Origin: an uncultured Caryophanales bacterium
Lineage (GTDB): Bacteria > Bacillota_I > Bacilli_A > RFN20 > CAG-826
Length of the DNA stretch: 44,202 nucleotides
Reading direction: 5' to 3'
Assembly (NCBI GenBank): GCA_947302535.1
Contig: CAMYVX010000009.1
Span: forward strand, 1 to 44,202
Shown one piece after another: positions 1-8,882 of the stretch. Made by a program: the position numbers and the translations under genes. The first letter of the stretch is position 1. Each line of letters starts with the position of its first letter. The notes under the pieces were generated by a model. It had not been told where the DNA came from, made no database searches, and saw nothing but the letters and a program-made list of their open reading frames with translations.

Positions 1-459
1 ATTAGCAACCAATGGATTCAATAACGTCCCATTGCAAACAAATTGAACCAATACTTCTCTATTTAATTTGTTCGACACTTGGTCACAATATCTTTTAACA
101 GCAAGTATCTTGTTTAAAAATAGAAGAGGTTCCCCTTTCCCAGATAGATCAACGAAGTATTTTTCTTTGTTTGGAAATGTACTAAAACAGGTGTCTAAAA
201 ACAATAGAGCATCATCAATTGAAATACTTCTATTCTGTTTATTTTGGTTGAAACAATAGTCACATCTTAAATTGCAAGAATCACTGAGATTGATACAAAA
301 TGTTGCTGACGTCGGATTGTAATCTAAAAATGAAAGATTAAAAGAATCATAATCAAATGGATTGCTATCTAATAATTCTCTTAGTTTTGATTCGTTAAAA
401 GCAAAAATTCCTGTCTTCCCATCAATAAATATTTCTTTGTCAAACAGCTTGTAACTCAT
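1..459 (-). CDS. Radical SAM protein, SPASM-like (3' part missing, runs off left edge)
   Basis: Reading the minus strand from an ATG at 459 gives 153 uninterrupted codons to the window edge, so only the N-terminal part is present. About 55 N-terminal residues precede the radical SAM core. C62, C66 and C69 form the CxxxCxxC [4Fe-4S] site (CNLRCDYCF). A GKGEP segment at 107-111 matches the SAM-binding GGE-type strand, and FVCNGTLL at 140-147 resembles the next core strand of SPASM-type enzymes. Such proteins use SAM radical chemistry, often on peptides (sulfatase or RiPP maturation); the substrate cannot be told here. The seven in-frame codons upstream begin with ATG-TAA, so 459 is the first usable ATG. 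There is no clear Shine-Dalgarno; a TATAAA lies 9 bases upstream, so the mRNA may be nearly leaderless. It is separated from ygeW by a terminator. Confidence 0.85.
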   Translation of the reverse strand, partial: MSYKLFDKEIFIDGKTGIFAFNESKLRELLDSNPFDYDSFNLSFLDYNPTSATFCINLSDSCNLRCDYCFNQNKQNRSISIDDALLFLDTCFSTFPNKEKYFVDLSGKGEPLLFLNKILAVKRYCDQVSNKLNREVLVQFVCNGTLLNPLVAN

Positions 460-548
460 ACAGATATATTTATATTACATCATAATTATTCACTCACGTA
501 TTATTTTGCTAAAAAATATATTGAATCAAAATAGTATGAAACAAGGCC

Positions 549-574
549 AAAAGAAAGGCTGTTGAGTAACAGCC
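549..574 (-). terminator. Rho-independent terminator after the purine operon (ygeW end)
   Basis: On the minus strand a 7-bp stem GGCTGTT/AACAGCC with a 4-base loop (557-574) is followed by TTTCTTTT. It sits about 25 bases after the ygeW stop and closes the long operon. The rest of 460-598 is AT-rich and presumably holds the promoter of the radical SAM gene; no strong -35/-10 pair is visible. Confidence 0.8.
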
Positions 575-598
575 AATCTAATGTGTAAGGATTATTAC

Positions 599-1612
599 TT
601 ATTTACGTTCGTCACTTGGAAGTTTATCGTGAACGAATAATGTCATAACTGCTTTGGCAGTATGTATTCTATTTTCTGCTTCTTGATAAACAACAGAGTT
701 TGGTCCGTCAATAACTTCATCCACGACTTCGTTTTCTCTATCCGCTGGTAAAGCGTGCATATAACGACAATGTGGTTTCGCTAAAGCCATCTTATCTGGT
801 GTACATTTCCAAGCTTTTAAAGCTAATAAAGCATCATCAACAACTGTAGTGGATTGGTTGGTAACCCATGAACCCCAGTTCTTTGGGAAGACAACGTCTG
901 CATCTCTATAAGCGGCATCCATATCATGAGTGATAGTTAAGGAACCACCATGTTCAGCAGCGTTCTTTCTGGCTTTTTCAATAACCCAATCTGGTAAGTC
1001 ATATCCTTCTGGGTACGCTAAGGTCACATCGATGCCGTATCGGGGGAATAATAAGACTTGGGAAACAGGAACAGAAATTGGTTTCTTGTGTGTTGTCGCC
1101 ATTGCCCAAATAACAGAAACTTTAAGGTGTTCGGTTTTACCGAATTCATCTTCAATAGTCATTAAGTCAGCAAGAGCTTGCATTGGGTGATATAAGTCAC
1201 ATTGTAAGTTGATAATTGGGACTGTGGACCATTTAGCCATTTCTCTAATGTATTTGTTGCCTAAGCCCCAGTTACAATAACGGCACGCAATCATATGTCC
1301 AAAGGAGGATAAGATTGTCGCGGTGTCTTTCGCGGATTCACCATGAGCGATTTGCATCATGGAGGTATCTAAGAAGGTAGCGTGACCACCTAATTGAGCC
1401 ATACCACTTTCAAAGGAGTTTCTGGTTCTTGTTGATTGTTCAAAGAACATTAAGAATCCAGTTTTACCCACTAACCATTGTGTTTGTTCGTTTTTGTAAA
1501 ATGCTTTTTTAAGATCACGGGAAACCTTAAGAATATAATCGATTTCTTCTTTGGTGAAGTCTTCTAATGTAATAAGGTGACGACCCGCAAATCTTGGTTC
1601 AATTCTTTCCAT
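599..1612 (-). CDS. ygeW: YgeW-type knotted carbamoyltransferase
   Basis: A 337-residue member of the aspartate/ornithine carbamoyltransferase superfamily. The carbamoyl-phosphate site STRTR is at 60-64, HPMQALADL at 142-150, and the HxLP loop reads HALPADR at 286-292. The ornithine- and aspartate-specific loops are not recognisable, and the neighbours (ygeY, ssnA, hyuA, molybdenum hydroxylases) identify it as YgeW rather than ArgF or PyrB. In the proposed anaerobic purine pathway it works in the catabolic direction, moving a carbamoyl group from a ureido intermediate to phosphate; the carbamoyl phosphate would then be used by the carbamate kinase at 17560-18480. It is slightly shorter than E. 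coli YgeW. It is the last gene of the operon, 27 bases after ygeY, followed by a terminator. Exact substrate is inferred. Confidence 0.9.
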   Translation of the reverse strand: MERIEPRFAGRHLITLEDFTKEEIDYILKVSRDLKKAFYKNEQTQWLVGKTGFLMFFEQSTRTRNSFESGMAQLGGHATFLDTSMMQIAHGESAKDTATILSSFGHMIACRYCNWGLGNKYIREMAKWSTVPIINLQCDLYHPMQALADLMTIEDEFGKTEHLKVSVIWAMATTHKKPISVPVSQVLLFPRYGIDVTLAYPEGYDLPDWVIEKARKNAAEHGGSLTITHDMDAAYRDADVVFPKNWGSWVTNQSTTVVDDALLALKAWKCTPDKMALAKPHCRYMHALPADRENEVVDEVIDGPNSVVYQEAENRIHTAKAVMTLFVHDKLPSDERK

Positions 1613-1639
1613 AATTAATTAAATCTCCGTTATTTTTTA

Positions 1640-2860
1640 TTATTTTGCATTTAAATGCTCTAAATATAAGAGTGGTAAGACAGCATACATAGCCGCACAA
1701 ATGACAAGGTCTTCTTTTCTTGTTTTTTCATTTGGTGCATGTGCTTCTTTTTCATCTCCAGGACCAAATCCGATACAAGGAATACCGAATCTACCCATAA
1801 TGGAAACACCATTAGTGGAGAAGGTCCATTTATCAATGACAGGGGCTTTCTTGAATAATTTTTCATAGCCTTCTTTCATGGATTGGCAGTAAATACTTTC
1901 TTCAGGAATAACCCATGTTGGGAAATAGCATTCTGTTGGGTATAAAAGTCCAGTGTAGGATGGTCTTTCATAGCGGTACATACTAACTTCTGCTTTGGCA
2001 GCTTTAACGCCTGGTAGGGCTTCAATTTCTGCAATGGAAGTTTTATCGTTTTCACCCACAGTTAATCTTCTATCAAGAGAAATCCAACATCCATCAGCAA
2101 CTGCACATCTAGATGGGGATTTATGGAAGATTTCACTAATAGTGACTGTACCTTTGCCTAAGAATGGATCATAGGCTAAACCATGTTCGTTGAGTTCTTT
2201 AACTTGTTCAATGATTGGGGCCATTTTGTAAATGGCGTTATCGCCTCTTTCAGGAGCGGAACCGTGACAAGAAATACCACGGACATTAACCATGATTTCC
2301 ATTCTTCCACGATGGCCACGATAAATACGGCAACTAGTTGGTTCAGTAGAGACAACGAATTCTGGTCTAACTTTATCTTCGTTGATGATGTATTGCCAGC
2401 ATAAGCCGTCACAATCTTCTTCTTGGACTGTACCAGTAATGACTAATGTGTAATCACCTTCTAAACCAAGTTCTTTAATGATTTTCGCGGCGTACACCAT
2501 TGAGGCCATACCACCTTCTTGGTCACTAGTACCACGGCCACCGATATGAACATCATCTTCAAAGCCTTTATATGGGTCAAATGTCCAGTTTTTAATTTCA
2601 CCGATGCCAACGGTATCAATGTGGGCGTCCATACCAATTAAATGAGAACCATGTCCTAAATAACCAAGGATATTTCCCATTGGGTCGATAATGACTTTAT
2701 CAAAACCGACTTTTTCCATTTCTTCTTTAATGCGAAGAACGACTTCTCTTTCTTGACATGATTCGCTAGGAATAGCGACCATATCACGAAGGAATTTAGT
2801 CATTTCTGGCTTATATTTATTAGCTAATGCTAATACTTTTCCAAAATCAATCTTTGCCAT
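1640..2860 (-). CDS. ygeY: YgeY-type M20 metallohydrolase
   Basis: A 406-residue M20-family peptidase/deacylase. Metal and catalytic residues are in place: H80 and D82 in DAHIDT, D113 in GTSDQEGG, the Glu pair E147/E148 in TVQEED, and H374 near the C-terminus in EAHAPNE. A lid/dimerisation domain begins near residue 183. This is the ArgE/DapE fold, and the position between ygeW and the PLP enzymes matches YgeY. The family context suggests hydrolysis of an N-carbamoyl or ureido intermediate from the opened purine ring, giving a 2,3-diaminopropionate-like product. Its ATG shares the final A of the upstream PLP gene's stop (TAATG), indicating translational coupling. Family assignment is firm; the substrate is inference. 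Confidence 0.88.
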   Translation of the reverse strand: MAKIDFGKVLALANKYKPEMTKFLRDMVAIPSESCQEREVVLRIKEEMEKVGFDKVIIDPMGNILGYLGHGSHLIGMDAHIDTVGIGEIKNWTFDPYKGFEDDVHIGGRGTSDQEGGMASMVYAAKIIKELGLEGDYTLVITGTVQEEDCDGLCWQYIINEDKVRPEFVVSTEPTSCRIYRGHRGRMEIMVNVRGISCHGSAPERGDNAIYKMAPIIEQVKELNEHGLAYDPFLGKGTVTISEIFHKSPSRCAVADGCWISLDRRLTVGENDKTSIAEIEALPGVKAAKAEVSMYRYERPSYTGLLYPTECYFPTWVIPEESIYCQSMKEGYEKLFKKAPVIDKWTFSTNGVSIMGRFGIPCIGFGPGDEKEAHAPNEKTRKEDLVICAAMYAVLPLLYLEHLNAK

Positions 2861-4230
2861 TAGATTTCTTTTCCTCTCATTTCTTTAATCTTGCGATCAT
2901 AATCTTTAATCTTAGCGTATTCTTCTTCCCAGAATTCTGGTTTCTTCATACTGTCAAGATAAGCTTTGGAGTAACCAAATGGGAGCCAGTCTCTTTCTTT
3001 TTGTTCGAAGAGTTTTTCTTTGGCTTCTTTGCCACGAGTATCAAGAATCTTGTTGGTGTCAGCTTCCATAAAGACATCTTCAAACCATCTATCTAAAACG
3101 TGGTCAGTAACTTCGAGTTCTCTTTCTTTGAGATTTTGAATGACGGAATCATAACGGTCGAAGCTATCTGTAGCGATAGTCACAACGTTATCTTGTGGAC
3201 CAAGTTTTAAGTATTTAGCCATCTTAATCGCGCCTAAAATGTTACAAATACCAGAAACACCAAATAAGTCTTTCATAGATTCTGCAAGTTTACGATCAAC
3301 ACCATTTTTCACTAATGTTTCAGTACCTTCATGAATAACTTCTAAGCCTCTCACACAATCATCATCATGAATTTGACAAATGAAGTCTGTAGTTAAGACG
3401 TTATGGATAAGTGTACACATCTTGTCGCCAATACCTTCAATACGGTGTTGTCCACGACCTCCATTAGTGAGGGTTGAACATTCATGTGGTTCAAGAGCAA
3501 CAATTTTACATTCTGGGAATGCTTTTTTCATTTCATCACCAGCGGCTAATGTACCAGCGGAACCTGGAGCACTTGTAAAACAAGCAATTCTTCCGTTACC
3601 AATACCTTTAACAGCTTCAATAGCGCTGTTACCGGTAACAAAGCGGTGGAAACGGTAGTTTGGTAATAGCTCAAATTGAGCTAAAGCATGATTCTTTGGA
3701 TCTTTTTTGAGTTCATAAGTTCTTTCTAAAGTTAAGATAACATCACTTTCACTACCTGGAGTTAAGTCAAGTTTAGCTCCATAACGGGAAATTCTTTGAT
3801 ATCTTTCTTTGGACATATTATCTGGCATGATAACGATCGCGTCATATTTCATTAAATTAGTAATATAACTGACACCGATACCGAAGTTACCAGTTGAAGG
3901 TCCTAAAATTGTGTGTTTACCTGGAATAATTTCTCCATCAACACAACCTTCCATTAATGTGGCGTAAGCTGGGCCCACCTTGTGGGAACCAGATGGGAAG
4001 TATTTACCAAGCATGACGACGATGTTCGCGTCAACACCTGTTAAAGCTTTTGGTAAAACGATTTTTCTAACTTCTCCGTTACCACCATTTTTCCAACCAA
4101 TATTGAATAAGTTGATTGGATCTAATTCATTTTCAGAAAGAGCTTTTTCAGCTTTCTTTCTAAGTTCTGGGTCTTGATGCTCAGGATGAAGCATTTCATC
4201 ATAAGTTGGCCCATAAGGAATTTTAGACAT
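2860..4230 (-). CDS. PLP-dependent fold-type II lyase, cysteine-synthase-like, in the purine operon
   Basis: A 456-residue fold-type II PLP enzyme. SGSHK at 80-84 provides the Schiff-base lysine K84, GPSTGNFG at 110-117 is the substrate-carboxylate loop, and SAPGSAGT at 220-227 is the phosphate-binding loop, as in the cysteine synthase group. A long C-terminal extension (about 370-456) rich in charged residues is not seen in short cysteine synthases. By position it occupies the place of YgeX (2,3-diaminopropionate ammonia-lyase), but the sequence does not read like E. coli YgeX, which is shorter and has a different lysine motif. It probably deaminates an amino-acid end product such as 2,3-diaminopropionate. 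It follows the threonine-synthase-like gene by one base and overlaps ygeY. The reaction is not established from sequence. Confidence 0.75.
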   Translation of the reverse strand: MSKIPYGPTYDEMLHPEHQDPELRKKAEKALSENELDPINLFNIGWKNGGNGEVRKIVLPKALTGVDANIVVMLGKYFPSGSHKVGPAYATLMEGCVDGEIIPGKHTILGPSTGNFGIGVSYITNLMKYDAIVIMPDNMSKERYQRISRYGAKLDLTPGSESDVILTLERTYELKKDPKNHALAQFELLPNYRFHRFVTGNSAIEAVKGIGNGRIACFTSAPGSAGTLAAGDEMKKAFPECKIVALEPHECSTLTNGGRGQHRIEGIGDKMCTLIHNVLTTDFICQIHDDDCVRGLEVIHEGTETLVKNGVDRKLAESMKDLFGVSGICNILGAIKMAKYLKLGPQDNVVTIATDSFDRYDSVIQNLKERELEVTDHVLDRWFEDVFMEADTNKILDTRGKEAKEKLFEQKERDWLPFGYSKAYLDSMKKPEFWEEEYAKIKDYDRKIKEMRGKEI

Positions 4231-4231
4231 A

Positions 4232-5479
4232 TTACTTCCATTCTCCTTTCAAATATCTATCTAAGATTTCTAAGTCTGGTTTCATAACCGAAGGCATTGT
4301 TATGGCCTTTTGGGCATTGAGCGGATCCTTTAATCCATTGCCAGTAACGATAAAGGTAACAGTTTCATCTTTAGAAATAATTCCTTCATCGATGGCTTTA
4401 ATTAATCCGGCTAAGGATGCAACGCCCGCAGGTTCACCGAAGATGCCTTCGCTTTTCCCTAAGAGGGCTTGGGCTTGGAGTATCTTTTCATCGGAGACAC
4501 TAATCCAAACACCATGGCTATCTCTGACCGCATTAATGGCCTTAATAGGGTTACGAGGTATGCCGACAGCAATACTATCCGCAATCGTATTCTCGTCAGC
4601 TTCTTTTAATTCTTGATGCAAACGATCGGCAATCACAAATGGTTCACATCCAGTAGACTGAACAGCAAGAATACGTGGGACCTCGTTTATTAATCCCAAT
4701 TCCTTGAGATCATGAAATCCTTTATAAACACCAGCAACTGTGCAGCCATCTCCTACGGAGACGACAACCCAATCAGTGGGTTTAAAATTAAGTTGTTCCG
4801 CAATTTCTAATGAAACAGTTTTCTTTCCTTCCACTAAGTGAGGATTGATGGCGCAATTGCGGTTGTACCATTTATATTTCTTAATCGCTTCTTTAGAGAA
4901 AGCAAAGGTCGCTTTATAGTCTCCTTGAACTTTCACTAACTTAGCTCCATATAAACAAATTTGTGTAACTTTACCTATTGGTGCTCTTTCCGGAACAAAG
5001 ATGACAGCCTTAAGTCCAGCATGTGCGGCTTGGCAAGCTAAGCTACTAGCAGCATTACCAGTTGAACTTGTGGCGATTGTATCAGCGCCAGCTTCTAAAG
5101 CTTTTAAAACACCAACTCCACTAGCCCTATCTTTACTAGAACCAGATGGGTTTAATCCATCATCTTTAATATATAAATCCTTAATTCCTAGGTATTTTTT
5201 AAGATTTTGGCTATGAACTAAGGGTGTCCAACCAATTTTAAGCATCTTATCGATATTATCAGTTTCAATGGACATTAATGGAGCATATCTCCACATAGAG
5301 TAATCGTGATTGTTTTTAAAATAATCTAAATTCACGACTTCCTTCATGGCCTCATAATCATAGACAACATCAAGAATGCCTTTTTCTCCACAGATTGGAC
5401 AAGTGAAATCAGCTTCAGATTTATCGAAGTAATGTCCACATGTCGTGCAGCGATAACCTTTAAAAAATCTATTCTTCAC
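4232..5479 (-). CDS. Threonine-synthase-like PLP enzyme with zinc ribbon
   Basis: A 415-residue fold-type II PLP enzyme. A zinc ribbon with C11, C14, C27 and C30 begins the protein, SGSSKD supplies the Schiff-base lysine K116, an SSTGN loop follows near 138, and a glycine-rich VGDGCTVAG phosphate loop lies near 240. This is the threonine-synthase layout, but no homoserine dehydrogenase or kinase gene is nearby. It sits between the hydroxylase FAD subunit and another PLP lyase, so a role in the last steps of purine breakdown (an amino-acid ammonia-lyase or beta-replacement step) is more likely than threonine biosynthesis. The start codon is GTG at 5479, chosen because AAAGGAG lies six bases upstream on the minus strand. 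The spacing of one base on each side shows it belongs to the operon. Confidence 0.75.
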   Translation of the reverse strand: MKNRFFKGYRCTTCGHYFDKSEADFTCPICGEKGILDVVYDYEAMKEVVNLDYFKNNHDYSMWRYAPLMSIETDNIDKMLKIGWTPLVHSQNLKKYLGIKDLYIKDDGLNPSGSSKDRASGVGVLKALEAGADTIATSSTGNAASSLACQAAHAGLKAVIFVPERAPIGKVTQICLYGAKLVKVQGDYKATFAFSKEAIKKYKWYNRNCAINPHLVEGKKTVSLEIAEQLNFKPTDWVVVSVGDGCTVAGVYKGFHDLKELGLINEVPRILAVQSTGCEPFVIADRLHQELKEADENTIADSIAVGIPRNPIKAINAVRDSHGVWISVSDEKILQAQALLGKSEGIFGEPAGVASLAGLIKAIDEGIISKDETVTFIVTGNGLKDPLNAQKAITMPSVMKPDLEILDRYLKGEWK

Positions 5480-5480
5480 T

Positions 5481-6326
5481 TTATTCTCCTTTCATCTTTA
5501 AAACGAAATCCTTCACAATGTTCATTTCCACTTTATAACGATATTCCTTCTTAGAACGTTGATCGCTAATAGGCGCAATCGCATCTTTATAAAGTTCCAC
5601 GACTTTGTCTGGATTTAATTCATTTAATTTAAGACCAATAAGTTTTTCTTCTAAGGCTCTATTTCTTACAACAGTAACGGAAACGGAACCAAAGGCTAAA
5701 CGGATGTCTTTAAGAACACCATTTTCAATTTCATAAGCACCAGCAAAGGTACATTTAGAAATAGATTCAGCTTTACGAGAACCAACCTTCTTCCAATAGG
5801 TAGTTAGTTCGTTATGAGTTGGAATAATAACTTCTTTAATGATTTCATCATCTCTCAGAGAGAGTTTTCTTACTCCAATGATTAATTCATTAATTGGAAC
5901 AATGCGGTTACCTTTTAAACTCGCTAATACAACTTCAGCGTCTAGTAAGTATAGACCAACAAGAGAATCTCCCGCTGGAGAAGCGTTACCGATGTTACCA
6001 ACTAAGGTAGCCATATTACGAATGTTAGGCCCAGCAATCTCAATAATGATATCTTTCATCAATTTAGGTGTATCTTCACTCGCTAAAATATCGACATATT
6101 TAGTGGAAGCACCAATATGGACTTTTCCATTTTCGTCTTTTTTAACGTAGTTAAGTTCATTTAAGTTGGCTAAATAGATGACATCTTTATCAAAAGCAGG
6201 AAGTAAGGATGAGGAAACAAATTTTTGCACCATTAAATCAGTTCCTCCCGCCATGATATAACAAGGATGAGAAGCACGATATTCAAGTGCTTCATAAAAT
6301 GTTTGAGGAATGAAATGATTTACCAT
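5481..6326 (-). CDS. Molybdenum hydroxylase FAD-binding subunit, set 1
   Basis: A 281-residue FAD subunit of the xanthine dehydrogenase family (CoxM/XdhB type). The N-terminal FAD loop reads AGGTDLMV at about 26-33, and the second FAD motif is IRNMATLVGNIGNASPAGD near 101-119. It would pass electrons from the iron-sulfur subunit to an acceptor. The gene follows, and overlaps by 7 bases, the 2Fe-2S subunit gene, and has GGGAGG eight bases before its ATG. Together with the two upstream genes it makes a complete heterotrimer. Length is normal for the family. Confidence 0.9.
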   Translation of the reverse strand: MVNHFIPQTFYEALEYRASHPCYIMAGGTDLMVQKFVSSSLLPAFDKDVIYLANLNELNYVKKDENGKVHIGASTKYVDILASEDTPKLMKDIIIEIAGPNIRNMATLVGNIGNASPAGDSLVGLYLLDAEVVLASLKGNRIVPINELIIGVRKLSLRDDEIIKEVIIPTHNELTTYWKKVGSRKAESISKCTFAGAYEIENGVLKDIRLAFGSVSVTVVRNRALEEKLIGLKLNELNPDKVVELYKDAIAPISDQRSKKEYRYKVEMNIVKDFVLKMKGE

Positions 6327-6796
6327 ACTATATTCCTCCCATTTTCGCTTGCCACCATAACGGCTTTAACAATTGCATTATATCCAGTGCAACGGCATAT
6401 ATTGCCAGATAAAGCAAACCTAATCTCTTCTTCGCTTGGGAAAGGATTTTTCTTTAATAATACATAAGTATTTATAATCATTCCCGGAGTGCAGAAGCCA
6501 CATTGGCTGCCACCCATTTCCGCAAAAGCATCAGCGATGATACGATATTGTGGAGTTTTGTTAAACTCATCAATAGTAATAACTTCTTTTCCAGCAACAT
6601 TAGCGACAGGTGTTAAGCAAGAGTTATAAGCTTCTCCATCAACCAAGACCGAGCAAGCTCCACACGCTCCTTCGCCACATCCTTCTTTAACACCTTTAAA
6701 ACCAAGATAATCTCTTAATACATCAAGAAGACGAGTGCTTGGATTAATGTCTAGTTCTATAGGTTGATGATTGACTATAAAATTAATCTTTGCCAT
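6320..6796 (-). CDS. Molybdenum hydroxylase 2Fe-2S subunit, set 1
   Basis: A 158-residue protein with both iron-sulfur clusters of the xanthine dehydrogenase small subunit. The plant-ferredoxin-like cluster uses C40, C45, C48 and C60. The C-terminal four-helix cluster uses C99, C102, C134 and C136 (CGFC ... CRCTGY). It carries electrons from the molybdenum centre to FAD. It overlaps the end of the Mo-subunit gene by 14 bases, and GGAGG precedes the ATG. All eight cysteines are present and the length is typical. Confidence 0.93.
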   Translation of the reverse strand: MAKINFIVNHQPIELDINPSTRLLDVLRDYLGFKGVKEGCGEGACGACSVLVDGEAYNSCLTPVANVAGKEVITIDEFNKTPQYRIIADAFAEMGGSQCGFCTPGMIINTYVLLKKNPFPSEEEIRFALSGNICRCTGYNAIVKAVMVASENGRNIVW

Positions 6797-8882
6797 TTTC
6801 CACTACCTCCATAATATATTCTGGTGTTAAAGGTATCTTATAGATATTCTTCTTAATTGCCATCTCAATAGCGTGCGCTAAAGCAGGAGCGCCACCAACA
6901 AATGTTAGTTCTCCACATCCTTTGGCCCCACTAGCGCCATAGGCAAATAAATTATCAATTAAGGCTGTTTCCATCATTGGTAAATCTTCACAGGTTGGAA
7001 CAATGTAATCTGATAAGGTTTTTTGCATGAACTTACCATCTTTCATTTCCATATTTTCCATATAACCATAACCAATGGCTTGAGCAATACCGCCATCAGC
7101 TTGACCACAAACAATCCTATCGTCAATCGCATGGCCAACATCATAGGTCGACCATACTCCTTCAACTTTAATTTGATAGGTAATTGGGTCATAGGAAACT
7201 TCAATAATATTCACTCCCCAAGCATAGCCAGGATAAGCATCACCTTTCATTAAATCTTCATCCCAGGTGATATAACTTGGACCAACATATGGCTCAATAA
7301 TTTCTTGATAAACGCCTGATTTCCAGATATTTTTCAAATTTTTCGCGGCTTTTTCACATAAGAAGCCAACAATAATAATCGTTCTACTAGCCGCGGTTGG
7401 ACCAGTGGAAAGGGTATGATCAGTATCTGGAGGTTCGTGCGTAACTTGACTTTCAGGAATTCCTAAAGTATCAGAAACAATCTTCTTTAATGTTGTTCTA
7501 TTTCCTTGTCCAAAATCTACTTGAGAAGTATATAAATGGACAATGTCATTTTCGTCTTTTGTTAATTTAACTTGAGCATTAATAATTGTGGATTCTCCAG
7601 AACCTGTAAAGCCACATCCATGGAGGAAGGCCGACATACCAATGCCACGTAAACAACCAGGTTTTTTATATTCTTCATACTTACGTTTGAAGTCTGACAT
7701 CTCAAATGCTTTTTCTACTAGTTCAGGAAGAATAATCTTGTCATGGAATTTTCCATTGACCGCGGTGATATCTCCTTGTTTAGCAAAGTGGGCAATCTTA
7801 AATTCGATTGGATCAACTCCAAGCTTCTTAGCAACATGTTCTATGAACATTTCAAAAGCAAAGATAGTTTGAGGAGAACCAAATCCTCTAAAAGCCGCGC
7901 TTGGCATTGTGTTAGTGATGTAAACATCGCCAGTAATATCTAAGTTTGGAATATTGTAACAATCAACAACAGCAATTAAAGCACGTGATAAGACGACGCC
8001 AGAACAGCCCTTATAAGCTCCTCCGTTTAATCTTACACGAGCTTTAACTCCGACAAGTTTTCCATCTTTAACATAACCAGTGTAGGTAGATTTAGATGGG
8101 TGTCTTTTTGTGGTGTTAATAATATCTTCACTACGATCGAAGATCATCTTAAGTGGTCTTCTAATTTTATGGATAGCAGTGGCAAGTTGGGCCGCCATCA
8201 TGGATGGGTAATGTTCTTTACCACCAAAGGCCCCACCAACAGCGGGTTGAATAACACGGACGTCTTCTTCATTACATCCTAAAGTTCTAACAACAGCTTT
8301 CTTAATATAGAAAGGACATTGCATTGAAGCTTTAATAGTAATCTTTTCTCCATCAAGCCACATAATCATCGCTTGAGTTTCTAAATATGCTTGTTCTTGA
8401 TATCCAGTTTCAAAAGTTTCTTCTAAAACTAAATCAGCATCTTTAATAACGGAGGATAAGTCTCCTTTTTTAAATTCCTTATGAATCTCACTATTGACAT
8501 AGTCAAAAACAGGAGTTTCTTCTTCATAAGTGATTTTAACTTGTTTTTCTAATTCAATGAGTTTGGCTTTATTTTTACCAATTAATAGACCAATAGTTTC
8601 GCCATAATACTTAACATGCCCGTCAGCAAAAACTGGCCAATCAGAAAAGATAATGTTAACAACGTTCTCTTTGACGATATCGGAAGCGTCTACATAATAA
8701 TAATCTTCTGGTAATTCAGGAAGTATAACTTCTTTAATCTTTCCGCATGGAATAGAAGAACGAATTTGTCTTACATAAAGAAAATCTTTTAGCGGTATAT
8801 CAGCGGTAAATAAAGCTTCACCCGCCATCTTTTCTTCATTATCTATTTTAACTGTCGAATTTTTAAATCTTTCCATATCCAT
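6783..8882 (-). CDS. Molybdenum hydroxylase catalytic (Mo-binding) subunit, set 1, xanthine-dehydrogenase-like
   Basis: A 699-residue catalytic subunit of the xanthine dehydrogenase family. GGAFGGKE places E223 where xanthine oxidases have the purine-binding Glu (bovine E802). AFRGFG places R332 at the substrate-orienting Arg (bovine R880). GAKGCGELT places E658 at the catalytic base. All three purine-specific residues are kept, so xanthine or hypoxanthine oxidation, or its reversal from urate, is a reasonable prediction. Selenium-dependent relatives carry labile selenium rather than selenocysteine, so this cannot be read from the gene. The ATG overlaps the stop of the upstream flavoprotein gene (TAATG). 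It is somewhat short, because many relatives reach 750 or more residues, but no motif is missing. Confidence 0.88.
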   Translation of the reverse strand: MDMERFKNSTVKIDNEEKMAGEALFTADIPLKDFLYVRQIRSSIPCGKIKEVILPELPEDYYYVDASDIVKENVVNIIFSDWPVFADGHVKYYGETIGLLIGKNKAKLIELEKQVKITYEEETPVFDYVNSEIHKEFKKGDLSSVIKDADLVLEETFETGYQEQAYLETQAMIMWLDGEKITIKASMQCPFYIKKAVVRTLGCNEEDVRVIQPAVGGAFGGKEHYPSMMAAQLATAIHKIRRPLKMIFDRSEDIINTTKRHPSKSTYTGYVKDGKLVGVKARVRLNGGAYKGCSGVVLSRALIAVVDCYNIPNLDITGDVYITNTMPSAAFRGFGSPQTIFAFEMFIEHVAKKLGVDPIEFKIAHFAKQGDITAVNGKFHDKIILPELVEKAFEMSDFKRKYEEYKKPGCLRGIGMSAFLHGCGFTGSGESTIINAQVKLTKDENDIVHLYTSQVDFGQGNRTTLKKIVSDTLGIPESQVTHEPPDTDHTLSTGPTAASRTIIIVGFLCEKAAKNLKNIWKSGVYQEIIEPYVGPSYITWDEDLMKGDAYPGYAWGVNIIEVSYDPITYQIKVEGVWSTYDVGHAIDDRIVCGQADGGIAQAIGYGYMENMEMKDGKFMQKTLSDYIVPTCEDLPMMETALIDNLFAYGASGAKGCGELTFVGGAPALAHAIEMAIKKNIYKIPLTPEYIMEVVENGKD

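Noticed and set aside
68-259. A 63-codon plus-strand open frame at the left edge
   Set aside because: It is the antisense shadow of the radical SAM gene, whose cysteine motif is on the minus strand.
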